Source: Fidelibacterota bacterium
GTDB lineage: Bacteria; Fidelibacterota; UBA8477; JABMPR01
Assembly: GCA_018650795.1 (NCBI GenBank)
Contig: JABIFG010000100.1
Location: 1-64,000, forward strand
Reading direction: 5' to 3'
DNA length: 64,000 nt
Position numbers and translations under genes: made by a program. Of the stretch, positions 34,004 through 43,051 are shown one piece after another. The first letter of the stretch is position 1. Every line of letters begins with the position of its first letter. The notes beneath the pieces were generated by a model. It ran no database searches. It had not been told where the DNA came from and saw only the letters and a program-made list of their open reading frames with translations.

Positions 34004-34981
34004 ATGCGAGCAGTTATCCCCGCGGCAGGTATCGGAAAACGACTCCGGCCGCACACTTTAAATGTTCCCAAAGTCATGATCAACCTTGCCGGCCGCCGCT
34101 TGATTGGGCACGTACTTGAAGCTGTCGAGTCAGCCGGAGTGGACTCTGTTTCCATCATTGTGGGATACAAGGGTGAACAGGTTGAAGAATATGTAAATAG
34201 ATTTTATTCACACTTGAGACTGGATTTTCCATATCAAGCTGAACGAAAAGGTTTGGGTCATGCCGTATTGGAGGGCCTTGAGGATAAGGAAGATGGCGTC
34301 CTCATCATACTTGGAGATACTGTTTTCGATGTGGATTTCAAACAGTTCGTGGGAAATAAAAACAATGCTATTGCCGTGGTCAAAGTTGATGATCCACGTC
34401 GATTTGGTGTTGCTGAAATAGATGCGAACCACAGAATCAGCAAATTGGTCGAAAAGCCGGAAAAGCCGAAATCAGACCTGGCCCTGGCAGGGATGTACTA
34501 TATCCAAGACCAGCGGGTCTTAAAATCTGCTATTGAAAAGCTCATCGCTGACGATGTTAAAACCCGTGGGGAATATCAATTAACAGATGCTTTACAGTTG
34601 ATGATTGAAAATGGCGAACACATTCAGGCTGTTGAAATCAATGGTTGGTATGATTGCGGAACCAAGGAAACTCTGCTAGATTCTCACCGCTTTTTGCTCA
34701 AGCACCATTTGTCAACTGAACACAGTAATGGGTCTATTATTCACCCACCTGTTTTCATTCATGAAGAAGCAAAGGTGAGTGACTCGGTAATTGGTCCAAA
34801 TGTCACCATTGATAAAGGTGCTGAGATAAGTGGTGCCATTTTGACAGAAACAATTGTAGGTAAAGGAGCTGTTATAAAGAACATGATCCTGAGCCATTCT
34901 CTTATTGGAGATCATGCACTGGTTGAAAGCCAGAAGAGAGTTGTCAACGTTGGTGACTACTCAGAATTGAAATTGAATTAA
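34004..34981 (+). CDS. sugar-phosphate nucleotidyltransferase with left-handed beta-helix
   Basis: The 325-residue protein starts MRAVIPAAGIGKRLRPHTLNVPK, the nucleotidyltransferase signature, and has GLGHAVLEGL, ILGDTVFDVDF (metal Asp), NGWYDCGTKETLLD, then a C-terminal hexapeptide beta-helix (VIGPNVTIDKGAEISGAILTETIVGKGAVI). It resembles RmlA-long or archaeal glucose-1-phosphate thymidylyltransferases. The product NDP-sugar is not defined by sequence. A second family member, glmU, lies at 1-554. GGAGG lies 9 bases before the ATG. Confidence 0.85.
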   Translation: MRAVIPAAGIGKRLRPHTLNVPKVMINLAGRRLIGHVLEAVESAGVDSVSIIVGYKGEQVEEYVNRFYSHLRLDFPYQAERKGLGHAVLEGLEDKEDGVLIILGDTVFDVDFKQFVGNKNNAIAVVKVDDPRRFGVAEIDANHRISKLVEKPEKPKSDLALAGMYYIQDQRVLKSAIEKLIADDVKTRGEYQLTDALQLMIENGEHIQAVEINGWYDCGTKETLLDSHRFLLKHHLSTEHSNGSIIHPPVFIHEEAKVSDSVIGPNVTIDKGAEISGAILTETIVGKGAVIKNMILSHSLIGDHALVESQKRVVNVGDYSELKLN

Positions 34982-35044
34982 TCATTAATACTATCAAAGG
35001 CCCGGCTTGGGTGTGCGATAAATAGTAAAGTTGGAGATAAGCAC

Positions 35045-36202
35045 ATGTCATATTTGTTTTCATCAGAATCAGTAACGGAAGGTCATCCGGATAAAATAGC
35101 TGACCAGATATCGGATGCGATTCTTGATGCCATATTAGAAAAAGATCCTCAGGGTCGCGTAGCCTGCGAGACCTTTGTAACCACTGGCCTGGTCATGGTG
35201 GGTGGTGAGATAACCACCTCAGCCTACGTTGATATCCAGCGTATCGTCAGGGGCACGATTAAACGCATCGGCTATACAGATTCCATGATGGGATTTGACT
35301 ACAAGACCTGCGCAGTTCTGGTAAGTATTGATAAACAGTCCGCAGATATCTCTCAGGGTGTTGATGATGAGACTCACGAGCAGGGTGCTGGTGACCAGGG
35401 GATGATGTTTGGCTATGCCACAGATGAAACCGACGCCTTTATGCCCATGCCGATCTATATCGCCCATGAACTGACTAAAAGACTGGCTGAAGTTCGTAAG
35501 AACGGTAAGCTACCATATCTCCGTCCCGATGGTAAATCCCAAGTGACAGTACAGTACAACTCCGAGACCCATTTACCTGAAGCCATCACCGCAGTAGTGA
35601 TTTCTAATCAGCATGAAGACGGTGTGGATGTCAAGGGTGAGATGTATGAGGATATCCTGGAGCATGTCATCAAACCGGTCCTGCCGGCAAAACTGGTGGA
35701 CTATACCACTCTTAAAACTTTTGTGAACCCCACAGGTCGTTTTGTGGTAGGTGGACCCCAGGGAGATGCTGGTCTTACTGGACGTAAGATTATTGTGGAC
35801 ACCTATGGTGGTTACGCTCCCCATGGTGGTGGTGCCTTCTCTGGCAAAGATCCAAGTAAGGTTGATAGATCAGCTGCATATATGACAAGATACATTGCCA
35901 AGAACATTGTAGCTGCCAAAGCTGCCCAGCGCTGTACAGTCCAATTGGCCTATGCCATTGGTGTGGCCGAGCCTATCTCTATCCTGGTTGACTCACATGG
36001 TACCTCAGAGCATAGCAATAGTGAATTGGAAGCCATGGTACGGGAAGTCTTCCCACTTAAACCTGCTGCCATTATCAGCCATCTCAATCTAAAACGACCA
36101 CTGTATCAGAAAACGGCCTCATATGGCCACTTCGGAAGAGATGAGTTCCCCTGGGAAAAAACCAACCTGATGTCGGAAGTCAGTAAAGCATTAAGCAAAT
36201 AG
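35045..36202 (+). CDS. metK: S-adenosylmethionine synthetase
   Basis: The 385-residue enzyme carries the three MAT domains, with [39 protein letters not shown] and [26 protein letters not shown]. It makes SAM from methionine and ATP in the cytosol. GGAG lies 8 bases before the ATG. No SAM riboswitch is seen in the short 63-bp leader. The next gene is ahcY, and together they cover the entry and exit of the methyl cycle, which also fits the corrinoid methyltransferase pair at 23-25 kb. Confidence 0.97.
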   Translation: MSYLFSSESVTEGHPDKIADQISDAILDAILEKDPQGRVACETFVTTGLVMVGGEITTSAYVDIQRIVRGTIKRIGYTDSMMGFDYKTCAVLVSIDKQSADISQGVDDETHEQGAGDQGMMFGYATDETDAFMPMPIYIAHELTKRLAEVRKNGKLPYLRPDGKSQVTVQYNSETHLPEAITAVVISNQHEDGVDVKGEMYEDILEHVIKPVLPAKLVDYTTLKTFVNPTGRFVVGGPQGDAGLTGRKIIVDTYGGYAPHGGGAFSGKDPSKVDRSAAYMTRYIAKNIVAAKAAQRCTVQLAYAIGVAEPISILVDSHGTSEHSNSELEAMVREVFPLKPAAIISHLNLKRPLYQKTASYGHFGRDEFPWEKTNLMSEVSKALSK

Positions 36203-36218
36203 ATAAAACAAAAAAGCA

Positions 36219-36284
36219 TTAACCACAGAGAGCGCAAAGCGATGTATTGAGCTTGTCGAAATGCGCGCAAAGAATAAAAAGGTT
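36219..36284 (+). repeat. REP-like intergenic repeat remnant between metK and ahcY
   Basis: The interval begins TTAACCACAGAGAGCGCAAAG, contains TTGAGCTTGTCGAAAT (36247-36262) and a second GCGCAAAG, and ends in AAAAAGGTT. The core resembles the widespread TTCGACAAGCTCAA intergenic words of some FCB and proteobacterial genomes. A weaker relative (TTCGACAGGTGCTTGC) lies at 42638-42653. Its nature is not proven from one window. Confidence 0.35.
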
Positions 36285-36296
36285 CTAAACAAATAA

Positions 36297-37595
36297 ATGG
36301 AAACAAACAAGATAGATTACAAAGTTGCTGATATAAACCAAGCTGCCTTTGGCCAGGAAGAGATGCTTCTGGCTGAAAAAGAGATGCCAGGCCTCATGGA
36401 GCTAAGGAAACGCTATGGAGATACTAAGCCACTTGCTGGTGCCCGTATCGCAGGTTGTATCCATATGACCATCCAGACCGCTGTCTTAATCGAGACGCTT
36501 ACTGAGCTAGGTGCTGAAGTCCGCTGGTCCAGCTGTAATATTTACTCAACCCAGGATCATGCCGCCGCAGCCATTGCTGACTCTGGTGTGCCTGTCTTTG
36601 CCTGGAAGGGTGAGACAGAAGAGGAATACTGGTGGTGTATTGATCAGACCCTGGACTTTGATGGTAAAGGTCCCAACTTACTCTTAGATGATGGTGGCGA
36701 TCTGACCCAGGTCATCCTGGAACAGCATCCTGAGATGCATGCTGAGATTAAAGGTGTCTCTGAAGAGACCACTACAGGTGTTCATCGTCTTTATCAGTTG
36801 GTGGAAGAGGGTGGCTTACCTTTCCCTGCTATCAATGTGAATGACTCTGTCACAAAATCCAAATTTGATAATAAGTATGGCTGTAGAGAATCTCTGGCTG
36901 ATGGTATCAAACGTGGTACCGATATCATGCTGGCTGGTAAAAAGATCGTAGTTGCTGGTTATGGTGATGTAGGTAAGGGCTCTGCCCAGTCCATGGCTGG
37001 ATATGGGGCACAGGTATTCGTGACCGAAATCGACCCAATCTGTGCCTTACAGGCCGCTATGGAAGGCTTCTCTGTGGTTACCATGGAAGAGGCTGCCAGC
37101 TTCGGTGATATCTTTGTAACCACCACGGGCTGTAAGGATGTGATCCGCGGTGAGCACATGGAAAAAATGAAGGACAATGCTATCCTGGCCAATATTGGTC
37201 ACTTTGATCATGAGATTGATGTGAACTGGCTGGAGACCACCTCTGGCATCACTGAAACCAATATCAAACCCCAGGTTGATAAATTCGAATTTCCTGATGG
37301 TAAGAGTATTGTATTGCTTTCCAGAGGTCGCCTGGTGAATCTTGGTAATGCCACGGGTCACTCATCCTTTGTGATGTCCACATCATTTACCAATCAGGTC
37401 TTGGCTCAGATGGCGCTTTATGAGGGCAGCGTAGCCGATGGCGTTCAGGTACTTTCCAAGGAGCTTGATGAAGAAGTAGCCAGACTGCACCTCGCTCATC
37501 TTGATGTCAAACTGACGAAGCTTTCTGATGATCAGGCAGATTATCTGGGTATCTCTGCCAAAGGTCCTTTCAAACCGGAACATTACAGGTATTAG
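36297..37595 (+). CDS. ahcY: adenosylhomocysteinase
   Basis: The 432-residue protein is a complete SAH hydrolase: [72 protein letters not shown], the NAD-binding [13 protein letters not shown] and the terminal [29 protein letters not shown]. It cleaves SAH to adenosine and homocysteine, closing the methyl cycle. It is a housekeeping gene of bacterial type. It lies 94 bp after metK, with a repeat remnant between, and 15 bp before the probable start of the lipoprotein gene. Confidence 0.97.
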   Translation: METNKIDYKVADINQAAFGQEEMLLAEKEMPGLMELRKRYGDTKPLAGARIAGCIHMTIQTAVLIETLTELGAEVRWSSCNIYSTQDHAAAAIADSGVPVFAWKGETEEEYWWCIDQTLDFDGKGPNLLLDDGGDLTQVILEQHPEMHAEIKGVSEETTTGVHRLYQLVEEGGLPFPAINVNDSVTKSKFDNKYGCRESLADGIKRGTDIMLAGKKIVVAGYGDVGKGSAQSMAGYGAQVFVTEIDPICALQAAMEGFSVVTMEEAASFGDIFVTTTGCKDVIRGEHMEKMKDNAILANIGHFDHEIDVNWLETTSGITETNIKPQVDKFEFPDGKSIVLLSRGRLVNLGNATGHSSFVMSTSFTNQVLAQMALYEGSVADGVQVLSKELDEEVARLHLAHLDVKLTKLSDDQADYLGISAKGPFKPEHYRY

Positions 37596-37610
37596 AGAAG
37601 GATTAAGCCT

Positions 37611-40580
37611 ATTAATTTTCAGAAAATCAAAGGCAGGTCAGCAGGAATAGTACTGACCATATTGTGGGGTATTCTTGTCCTGCAATGTGATTTTGGACTC
37701 CCTACCAAAGTGGTGTTGCCAACCTGGCAAATGACCCTGACCATTCCCTTAGTTTCTGAAAATTATCCCTTTGATGGACTCCTTGCGTCTGATACAACTG
37801 GGACCATCCAGGTTTATGGTGACTCAGTAGACACAGACGGTGATGGGATCATGGATATCTTGTTGCCCGATACACTGGCTGACTATCCTGGTGGTCTCTA
37901 TATCACCCTGGAGAATGACTTGCCGCCGATCACACTTCCAGAAGATATGTTTGTGATTCCTGGCCAGGATCCCATGGCCCTGGGAGTTGGCCCCATCGAT
38001 ATAGGATCACTCCTCCCGGCGGTTCTAGATACAGGGATTCACATAGGACCAGTGGAAACAGTTATAAATATGACTGATATGGGATTTGACTATCCCCCCT
38101 ACACGAATGATACAATTCCTGCATCAAGATGTGATGATCTAAATGCAAGACGATCTGTGACGGTGAACTTTACTTTTGGTGATGCTGATTCAAATATGAA
38201 TGCTGATCAAGATGTATTGCTACCTGGCTATGTTCATGAAATTGAAGTGAGTGTAGCCAGTACAGAGGATCTGGGTGGATGTACCCCCTGTGGAACTATC
38301 CCCGAAACATATATATGTGATGATACTCTTTTCGTTCCAGCAATTCCAAGTGGTGCAGAAATCACTATTCCTGAGACAATCCTACCAGGAATCAGGGAAG
38401 CTTATGCATTGCTTCCAGATCCTGCAACCCTAGCGCCAGACGTCCCCATCGAAAGTTTTGAATCAGTTAAGATTCTTACTGGATCAATCTCTTCGACGAT
38501 CAACAGTCAATTGCCTTTAACCTCTTCTGATTTAGGACTGCTTGTCTACACAAAAAGTGCTGATGGTAGGCTTGACACACTTCATGATCACCTCTTCGAT
38601 AGCATTTCCGAGTATATGAGAGATGGCGAAGATAGTGTTAAAGTATCCTCACTTGATGGTATAACTCTATTTGACAGTCTCATTTTTGAATTTGGTGGCA
38701 CCATTAATGGCAATAATGGTGATACATTGGAATTCCCGATGGGTGTGAATCCCTTCTTCCACTATAATTTTTCCCTGGATATAGATGGTTTCGAGAGTTT
38801 TCAGATAAATATGCGCGATACCTCCATGTCCATCTATCAGGACATGAATACCACCTCACCAGATGCTGCCTTTAGTGTTCAGATCGTCAAGGCCAAGTTC
38901 AAGGACAATGTGGATGACCCGGATACCAATCGTTTGAGTATCGCTCTTGAAAACCAAATGGGTCTCGATATCGACGTTTTACGCATCAAGCTCAGAAATT
39001 TTTACGCGGATGATGATAGCCTGGCAGCCGGGAGCTATGAAGTATTAGCATTTACACTGCCAGATGGACAGGCTGCTGATACTGTGGTTGTCCTGGATGG
39101 TCATATACTTAGTAACCTCACTGGCGATGATACCCCTCTGGATTCACTCCTCATCGAGACTGAAATCCAATTTAGCTCAGATGGGGGACCAACGACCATC
39201 CCATATCCACCACCAGATGAAATGGCAATCGATGTAAATGTTTTGATGACCTCTCTGAGGATTGCAGATTTGACTGGACTCTTTGATATCAATTTCGGGC
39301 TAAGTAATCAGGAACAACCTCTGAGTTTACCAGGTCTCGTGGGTGGGGTCACATTTGGTGAGGCTATCCTTGCCATCACCATGGAGAATGAGTTTGGGGT
39401 TTCACCAGGCTTAGGTCTTGCGGTGAAAGGCTACAGAGATGGTGACAGCATAGTGGTAGCCCTTGATCCAGATTCGGTAAATTTTCAAGCTGGGGCACCG
39501 GGTGCTCCGGTATCAACTGAGATTCGAATTAGTCGAGATTATGTGAGACGAACCGTTGATGGAGATGCCAGCATTGTCCAGCACTTCCCGGCGGATGACA
39601 ATATTGTCAATCTCATGGCAATGATGCCTGATATCGTTGCTGTAGGTGGGGATGCTCAAATATCGCCTGATGGGCTGACCTCAATCTCAGCTGGAGCCGA
39701 AATTTCAGGAACCTGGCGTTTTGAAATTCCCTTTTATCTAAGCATTGCCGGGGGGGGGGTGGAATTCATGCCTCCAACATTTTCAAAAATGGCTGCTCTG
39801 GATTCCAGCACAATCAAGCAATTGGTGGGTAGCAATGGCATTCCCGATGAATCTGATATGCTTATAAGTTCCACTATCAACACCATCATATTTAGTGATA
39901 TTGGACTTGGTTTTGGACTAGAAATACTGGTTTCAGACTTGCAATATTTCCCATTCTACAGCTCCCTTGAAAACCGTGTGTTGGTGTCTGCTGATCTCGA
40001 TGACGATGGCTCAGCTGATACACTTGATCTGAATCTGGATACACTTATTCTGCATCCCATGGTCAAGACACTTCAGCTTGAGATTCCAGCTGGCACTGTG
40101 GATCCCAGTACAGGTATTGTGATACCTGGGATGGAAGGCTCGGGTCAATTTAGTTATTCTGCAGATTTCAATTTGAACGATGTCATGGGTGACTCCACCT
40201 ACGGTACACTGAAACACAAGCAATATGCCTTTCTGGATACCTTCATGTTGGCCCGTTCTGATTCTGGGTTCGCGGATGTGGCTTCAGCACTCGCCTTTGT
40301 GGAGCTGGATGCACCCACCGTGGCTGATTCACTTTACAATTTGACTCTGAACAGTAGTGGCACAGAATTGTTGCTCATTCAGGATGTTACTGCTTATGGT
40401 GAACTGGGTTGGTTAGTAGAGCCAAAAGATCATTATATAGCCACTAAATTTATTCTCGATGAGACTCCCAACCCTGCCTTGTTACCATTCTCTGCCGGAA
40501 TTGATGTGACCGCCTTTATGCAATTTATTCTGAATTCAGGACCCATGTTCAGCAGCACTGAGGAAGACACTACTCAATGA
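37611..40580 (+). CDS. large exported lipoprotein with probable AUU start and internal G10 tract
   Basis: The 989-residue product has no recognised family. Its body is beta-rich and repetitive in style, with many acidic stretches (DSVDTDGDGIMDI, ILSNLTGDDTPLDSLL). From ATT at 37611 the N-terminus reads MNFQKIKGRSAGIVLTILWGILVLQC: positive n-region, hydrophobic core and lipobox LVLQC (Cys26). GAAGGA lies 8 bases upstream of the ATT. The alternatives, CTG at 37653 and TTG at 37662, leave 11 or 8 residues before Cys with no positive charge, and no ATG, GTG or TTG occurs before the TAG at 37593. The stop overlaps the DUF5723 start (ATGA), suggesting a paired surface system. G10 at 39750-39759 codes for residues around 714-717. 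Confidence 0.7.
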   Translation: MNFQKIKGRSAGIVLTILWGILVLQCDFGLPTKVVLPTWQMTLTIPLVSENYPFDGLLASDTTGTIQVYGDSVDTDGDGIMDILLPDTLADYPGGLYITLENDLPPITLPEDMFVIPGQDPMALGVGPIDIGSLLPAVLDTGIHIGPVETVINMTDMGFDYPPYTNDTIPASRCDDLNARRSVTVNFTFGDADSNMNADQDVLLPGYVHEIEVSVASTEDLGGCTPCGTIPETYICDDTLFVPAIPSGAEITIPETILPGIREAYALLPDPATLAPDVPIESFESVKILTGSISSTINSQLPLTSSDLGLLVYTKSADGRLDTLHDHLFDSISEYMRDGEDSVKVSSLDGITLFDSLIFEFGGTINGNNGDTLEFPMGVNPFFHYNFSLDIDGFESFQINMRDTSMSIYQDMNTTSPDAAFSVQIVKAKFKDNVDDPDTNRLSIALENQMGLDIDVLRIKLRNFYADDDSLAAGSYEVLAFTLPDGQAADTVVVLDGHILSNLTGDDTPLDSLLIETEIQFSSDGGPTTIPYPPPDEMAIDVNVLMTSLRIADLTGLFDINFGLSNQEQPLSLPGLVGGVTFGEAILAITMENEFGVSPGLGLAVKGYRDGDSIVVALDPDSVNFQAGAPGAPVSTEIRISRDYVRRTVDGDASIVQHFPADDNIVNLMAMMPDIVAVGGDAQISPDGLTSISAGAEISGTWRFEIPFYLSIAGGGVEFMPPTFSKMAALDSSTIKQLVGSNGIPDESDMLISSTINTIIFSDIGLGFGLEILVSDLQYFPFYSSLENRVLVSADLDDDGSADTLDLNLDTLILHPMVKTLQLEIPAGTVDPSTGIVIPGMEGSGQFSYSADFNLNDVMGDSTYGTLKHKQYAFLDTFMLARSDSGFADVASALAFVELDAPTVADSLYNLTLNSSGTELLLIQDVTAYGELGWLVEPKDHYIATKFILDETPNPALLPFSAGIDVTAFMQFILNSGPMFSSTEEDTTQ
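39750..39759 (+). repeat. G10 homopolymer within the large lipoprotein gene
   Basis: Ten consecutive G occupy 39750-39759 in the reading frame Ala-Gly-Gly-Gly-Val, about 72% of the way through the gene. It is the longest G or C run I noticed in the window. Poly-G runs of 8-12 are the classic slippage switches of surface-protein genes. Confidence 0.85.
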
Positions 40581-41950
40581 GACGGTCAATCTCAATATTT
40601 GTTGTCTCGCTGTTTCTGGTAGTATCCGGATTTGGACAGGCGCATATCGATGCGAGAGGCCTTGGTCTATGTAATGCCTATACCGTGACCTCCAGGGGTA
40701 TCTCTGCGGTTGGATATAACCCGGCCAACCTGGGATATACTGAGGATCTCACATTTAGCGCTGATTTCTTTGATTTCAAAGTTACAGCTTTCAACAATTT
40801 CATGTCCCTCGCTCTGTTTAATCAATATTTCTCTGGGGATAAGGATGGAAATCCTTTTGATCTTGAAAAGGAGATGCTGGGCAGCGAGCAAACACACAAG
40901 GAATTCCTTCTCTCAGAAATCTCGGAAGAAGGTTTATCTGTGGGTTTGGGAGTAAGTGTTCCAATCCCATTATTGAATGTCTCAATAGGGAATTATGCAT
41001 TCACTTCGGGTGTTGAGTATTACATGCAGAATTCTTTGCCAGTTGGTCTGTTTGAAATTGTCATGGAGGGGAATCAGTTGGGTCGATCCTTTGACCTGTC
41101 AGTGACCCAGGATGTTCTTATGGTGACTAATTTTGGTTTCTCTTTTGCTGTACCATTTGAAAAGTACAATGTGGGAGCCACTTTCAAATATCTGGCTGGG
41201 ATCGGCTTTGCTGGTGTGGACTCTTCAGGTGGTGCTTTCAGTACTCGAGCCACTGGTCTCGAATCTGATGGTTTTTACCGATACACCCGAGCGATTGGTG
41301 GTAACGGTCTGGCAGTTGACATTGGATTTAATACACGCAAAATTGATAACTGGCAATTTGGCGTTGCCATTAACAATGTGATTGGCTTCATCAATTGGGG
41401 TAATGATAACAATTTTATAGCCAGAAATATTGGAATTATCGAAGCAATTGTACCCATCCGTGATCTACTACAGATTTCTAGCGATAGTACGACCTTCTCG
41501 GCCAGCACCTTATACTCTATGGAAATAGAAGGTGTTAACGTGACGGGTGCTCTGGCAAACACCGACAGCCTTTTCAAACTTGATGAGACCAATGTACCAA
41601 GACCTGATAGTCTGCGCATGAATTATCCAGCCGTGTTTCGTCTTGGTGGAAGTTATCAATACAAAAATGACTTTATCATCATGGCTGATCTGTCTGCTGG
41701 CTTAGATGACTATTATTTTGCCAGTCGATCCTGGAGATTGGCTCTGGCAGCGGAGTGGATCCGATTTGGTATGGTTCCAATCAGGTCTGGGATGGCCTTT
41801 GGAGGTCCCTATGGAAGCGAAGCATCCATTGGAGCAGGAGTTCATCTCATTTGGTTCGATGCTGACCTGGCCCTCAAACTCTTAGGGGGCATGTCCTTTG
41901 CCAATGCCGAGGGTATTGAATTTGGAATCAGCTTTCAATTTAAGCGCTAG
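40577..41950 (+). CDS. outer-membrane beta-barrel protein, DUF5723/PorV-FadL-like
   Basis: The 457-residue protein has a signal peptide (MRRSISIFVVSLFLVVSGFGQA) and then GLGLCNAYTVTSRGISAVGYNPANLGY, the N-terminal element of DUF5723 and PorV-like barrels, followed by alternating strands to the end (EFGISFQFKR, a barrel-type C-terminal strand with a final aromatic region). It starts within the stop of the lipoprotein gene (ATGA), so stoichiometric production is likely. The pair may form an outer-membrane complex; no secretion genes are adjacent. Confidence 0.75.
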   Translation: MRRSISIFVVSLFLVVSGFGQAHIDARGLGLCNAYTVTSRGISAVGYNPANLGYTEDLTFSADFFDFKVTAFNNFMSLALFNQYFSGDKDGNPFDLEKEMLGSEQTHKEFLLSEISEEGLSVGLGVSVPIPLLNVSIGNYAFTSGVEYYMQNSLPVGLFEIVMEGNQLGRSFDLSVTQDVLMVTNFGFSFAVPFEKYNVGATFKYLAGIGFAGVDSSGGAFSTRATGLESDGFYRYTRAIGGNGLAVDIGFNTRKIDNWQFGVAINNVIGFINWGNDNNFIARNIGIIEAIVPIRDLLQISSDSTTFSASTLYSMEIEGVNVTGALANTDSLFKLDETNVPRPDSLRMNYPAVFRLGGSYQYKNDFIIMADLSAGLDDYYFASRSWRLALAAEWIRFGMVPIRSGMAFGGPYGSEASIGAGVHLIWFDADLALKLLGGMSFANAEGIEFGISFQFKR

Positions 41951-41967
41951 GTAAAATCGCTTACCAT

Positions 41968-42630
41968 ATGTTGGATAATCCCACCGCAGAAGGGCAACGC
42001 TTGGAAATACTTCAGTTATTTCCTTTCTTTCAAGATTTATCAGATTCTTTTCAACAACAAATGATTAAGACTGCAGAACTTGCGTCCCTGCCTCGAGGTG
42101 CTTTTTATTTTGAGGAAGGACATAGCTGTAGTCGGATCGCTCTAGTTGGTGGAGGGGATATTCGTGTTTTTAAAAGAGGGGAGACAGGCAGAGAGATCAC
42201 CCTCTATCATGTGGAGCGTGGACAAACATGTATATTGACCGCTTCATGTGTTCTGGCCCACACCCCTTACCCTGCCACGGCTATTGTGGATACTGATGCA
42301 TTGGCTGTTCTATTCCCAGCCGATATTTTTAGAGATTGGGTTGCCAGAAATGAAATCATCCGCCGCTTTGTTTTCTCTTCGTTGGCCAATCGTATGGAAG
42401 GGGTTCTGAGTCTCATCGAAGAAATCACTTTTGGCAAATTGGATGAGCGCCTCCTCAAGTTTCTAGAAGAAAGATCTCTGGCGTTTCCAGGCAAGCAGGG
42501 TATTCAAATGACTCATGAGGAGATTGCTACCGAATTAGGGTCCGTGAGAGAAGTCATTAGCCGGATATTGAAAGATTTCGAACGCAGGGGTCTACTTCAG
42601 CAAAGCCGAGGTAAAATCCTGCTCAAGTAA
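41968..42630 (+). CDS. Crp/Fnr-family transcription regulator
   Basis: The 220-residue protein has an N-terminal effector domain (about 10-125) and a C-terminal winged helix (MTHEEIATELGSVREVISRILKDFERRGLLQQSRGKILL). The cNMP phosphate-binding FGE...RTA motif is absent (QTCILTASCVLAHTPYPATAIV), and the Fnr-type N-terminal Cys cluster is also absent, although several Cys sit near residues 53, 90 and 95. The signal is therefore neither classical cAMP nor Fe-S by motif; haem or redox is an open option. Recognition helix residues GSVREVISR resemble Fnr-like members. An operator-like dyad lies downstream at 42708, before a DUF2892 gene. Confidence 0.87.
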   Translation: MLDNPTAEGQRLEILQLFPFFQDLSDSFQQQMIKTAELASLPRGAFYFEEGHSCSRIALVGGGDIRVFKRGETGREITLYHVERGQTCILTASCVLAHTPYPATAIVDTDALAVLFPADIFRDWVARNEIIRRFVFSSLANRMEGVLSLIEEITFGKLDERLLKFLEERSLAFPGKQGIQMTHEEIATELGSVREVISRILKDFERRGLLQQSRGKILLK

Positions 42631-42707
42631 ATGCTTCTTCGACAGGTGCTTGCTTCGCTAGTAAAATTGGTCATCATTACAAAAAAAATCTGAAAAAATT
42701 CAAGTAA

Positions 42708-42722
42708 TGTGATATTGTCACA
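42708..42722 (+). promoter_or_regulatory. Crp/Fnr-type operator dyad upstream of the DUF2892 gene
   Basis: TGTGATATTGTCACA is a perfect five-base dyad (TGTGA/TCACA) with a 5-bp centre, one shorter than the 6-bp centre of Crp or HcpR sites. It lies between the regulator gene and the DUF2892 gene, 72 bp before the latter's ATG. Binding by the neighbouring regulator is inferred. Confidence 0.5.
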
Positions 42723-42793
42723 GATGTACATGCCAATTTATTTCATATTGTGGGTAGAAATGAAAATTGCTACTTATCAATAGGAGATAAAAC

Positions 42794-42997
42794 ATGAAAA
42801 AAAACATTGGTTCCATTGACAAAATTATACGCTTAGTCTTGGCTGTTGGCCTTTTTAGCCTTTTCTTTGTTCTTGAAGGAAATGCTCGTTACTGGGCGCT
42901 AACTGGTCTCATACCACTGGTTACAGGTCTTATTAATTTCTGTCCCATTTGGGCTATTTTTGGGGTGAATACTTGTCCGCTTAAAACCGAGGCATAA
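42794..42997 (+). CDS. small DUF2892 membrane protein
   Basis: The 67-residue protein MKKNIGSIDKIIRLVLAVGLF...WALTGLIPLVTGLINFCPIW matches DUF2892, with two membrane helices and the NFCPIWAIFGVNTCP end with paired Cys. The domain is also fused to rhodanese in YgaP. It is often controlled by redox or NO-responsive Crp/Fnr regulators, which fits the dyad 72 bp upstream and the neighbouring regulator. GGAG lies 8 bases before the ATG. A8 follows the ATG. A hairpin terminator follows. Confidence 0.85.
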   Translation: MKKNIGSIDKIIRLVLAVGLFSLFFVLEGNARYWALTGLIPLVTGLINFCPIWAIFGVNTCPLKTEA

Positions 42998-43013
42998 ATC
43001 ACAAACTAGAGTG

Positions 43014-43051
43014 CACTCAGCTGATGCTGTACCAGTTGAGTGTTACTTTTT
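43014..43051 (+). terminator. terminator after the DUF2892 gene
   Basis: CACTCAGCTG (43014-43023) pairs with CAGTTGAGTG (43033-43042) with one G-U wobble and a nine-base loop, then TTACTTTTT. It overlaps the end of the convergent lptG-like gene. Confidence 0.7.

Noticed and set aside
34982-35044. SAM or SAH riboswitch before metK or ahcY
   Set aside because: The metK leader is only 63 bp, and neither it nor the 94 bp before ahcY contains the conserved helix patterns I know for SAM-I, SAM-II or SAH aptamers.
36219-36284. CRISPR or attachment-site array
   Set aside because: The repeated words are short, irregular and not regularly spaced; no cas gene or integrase is near.
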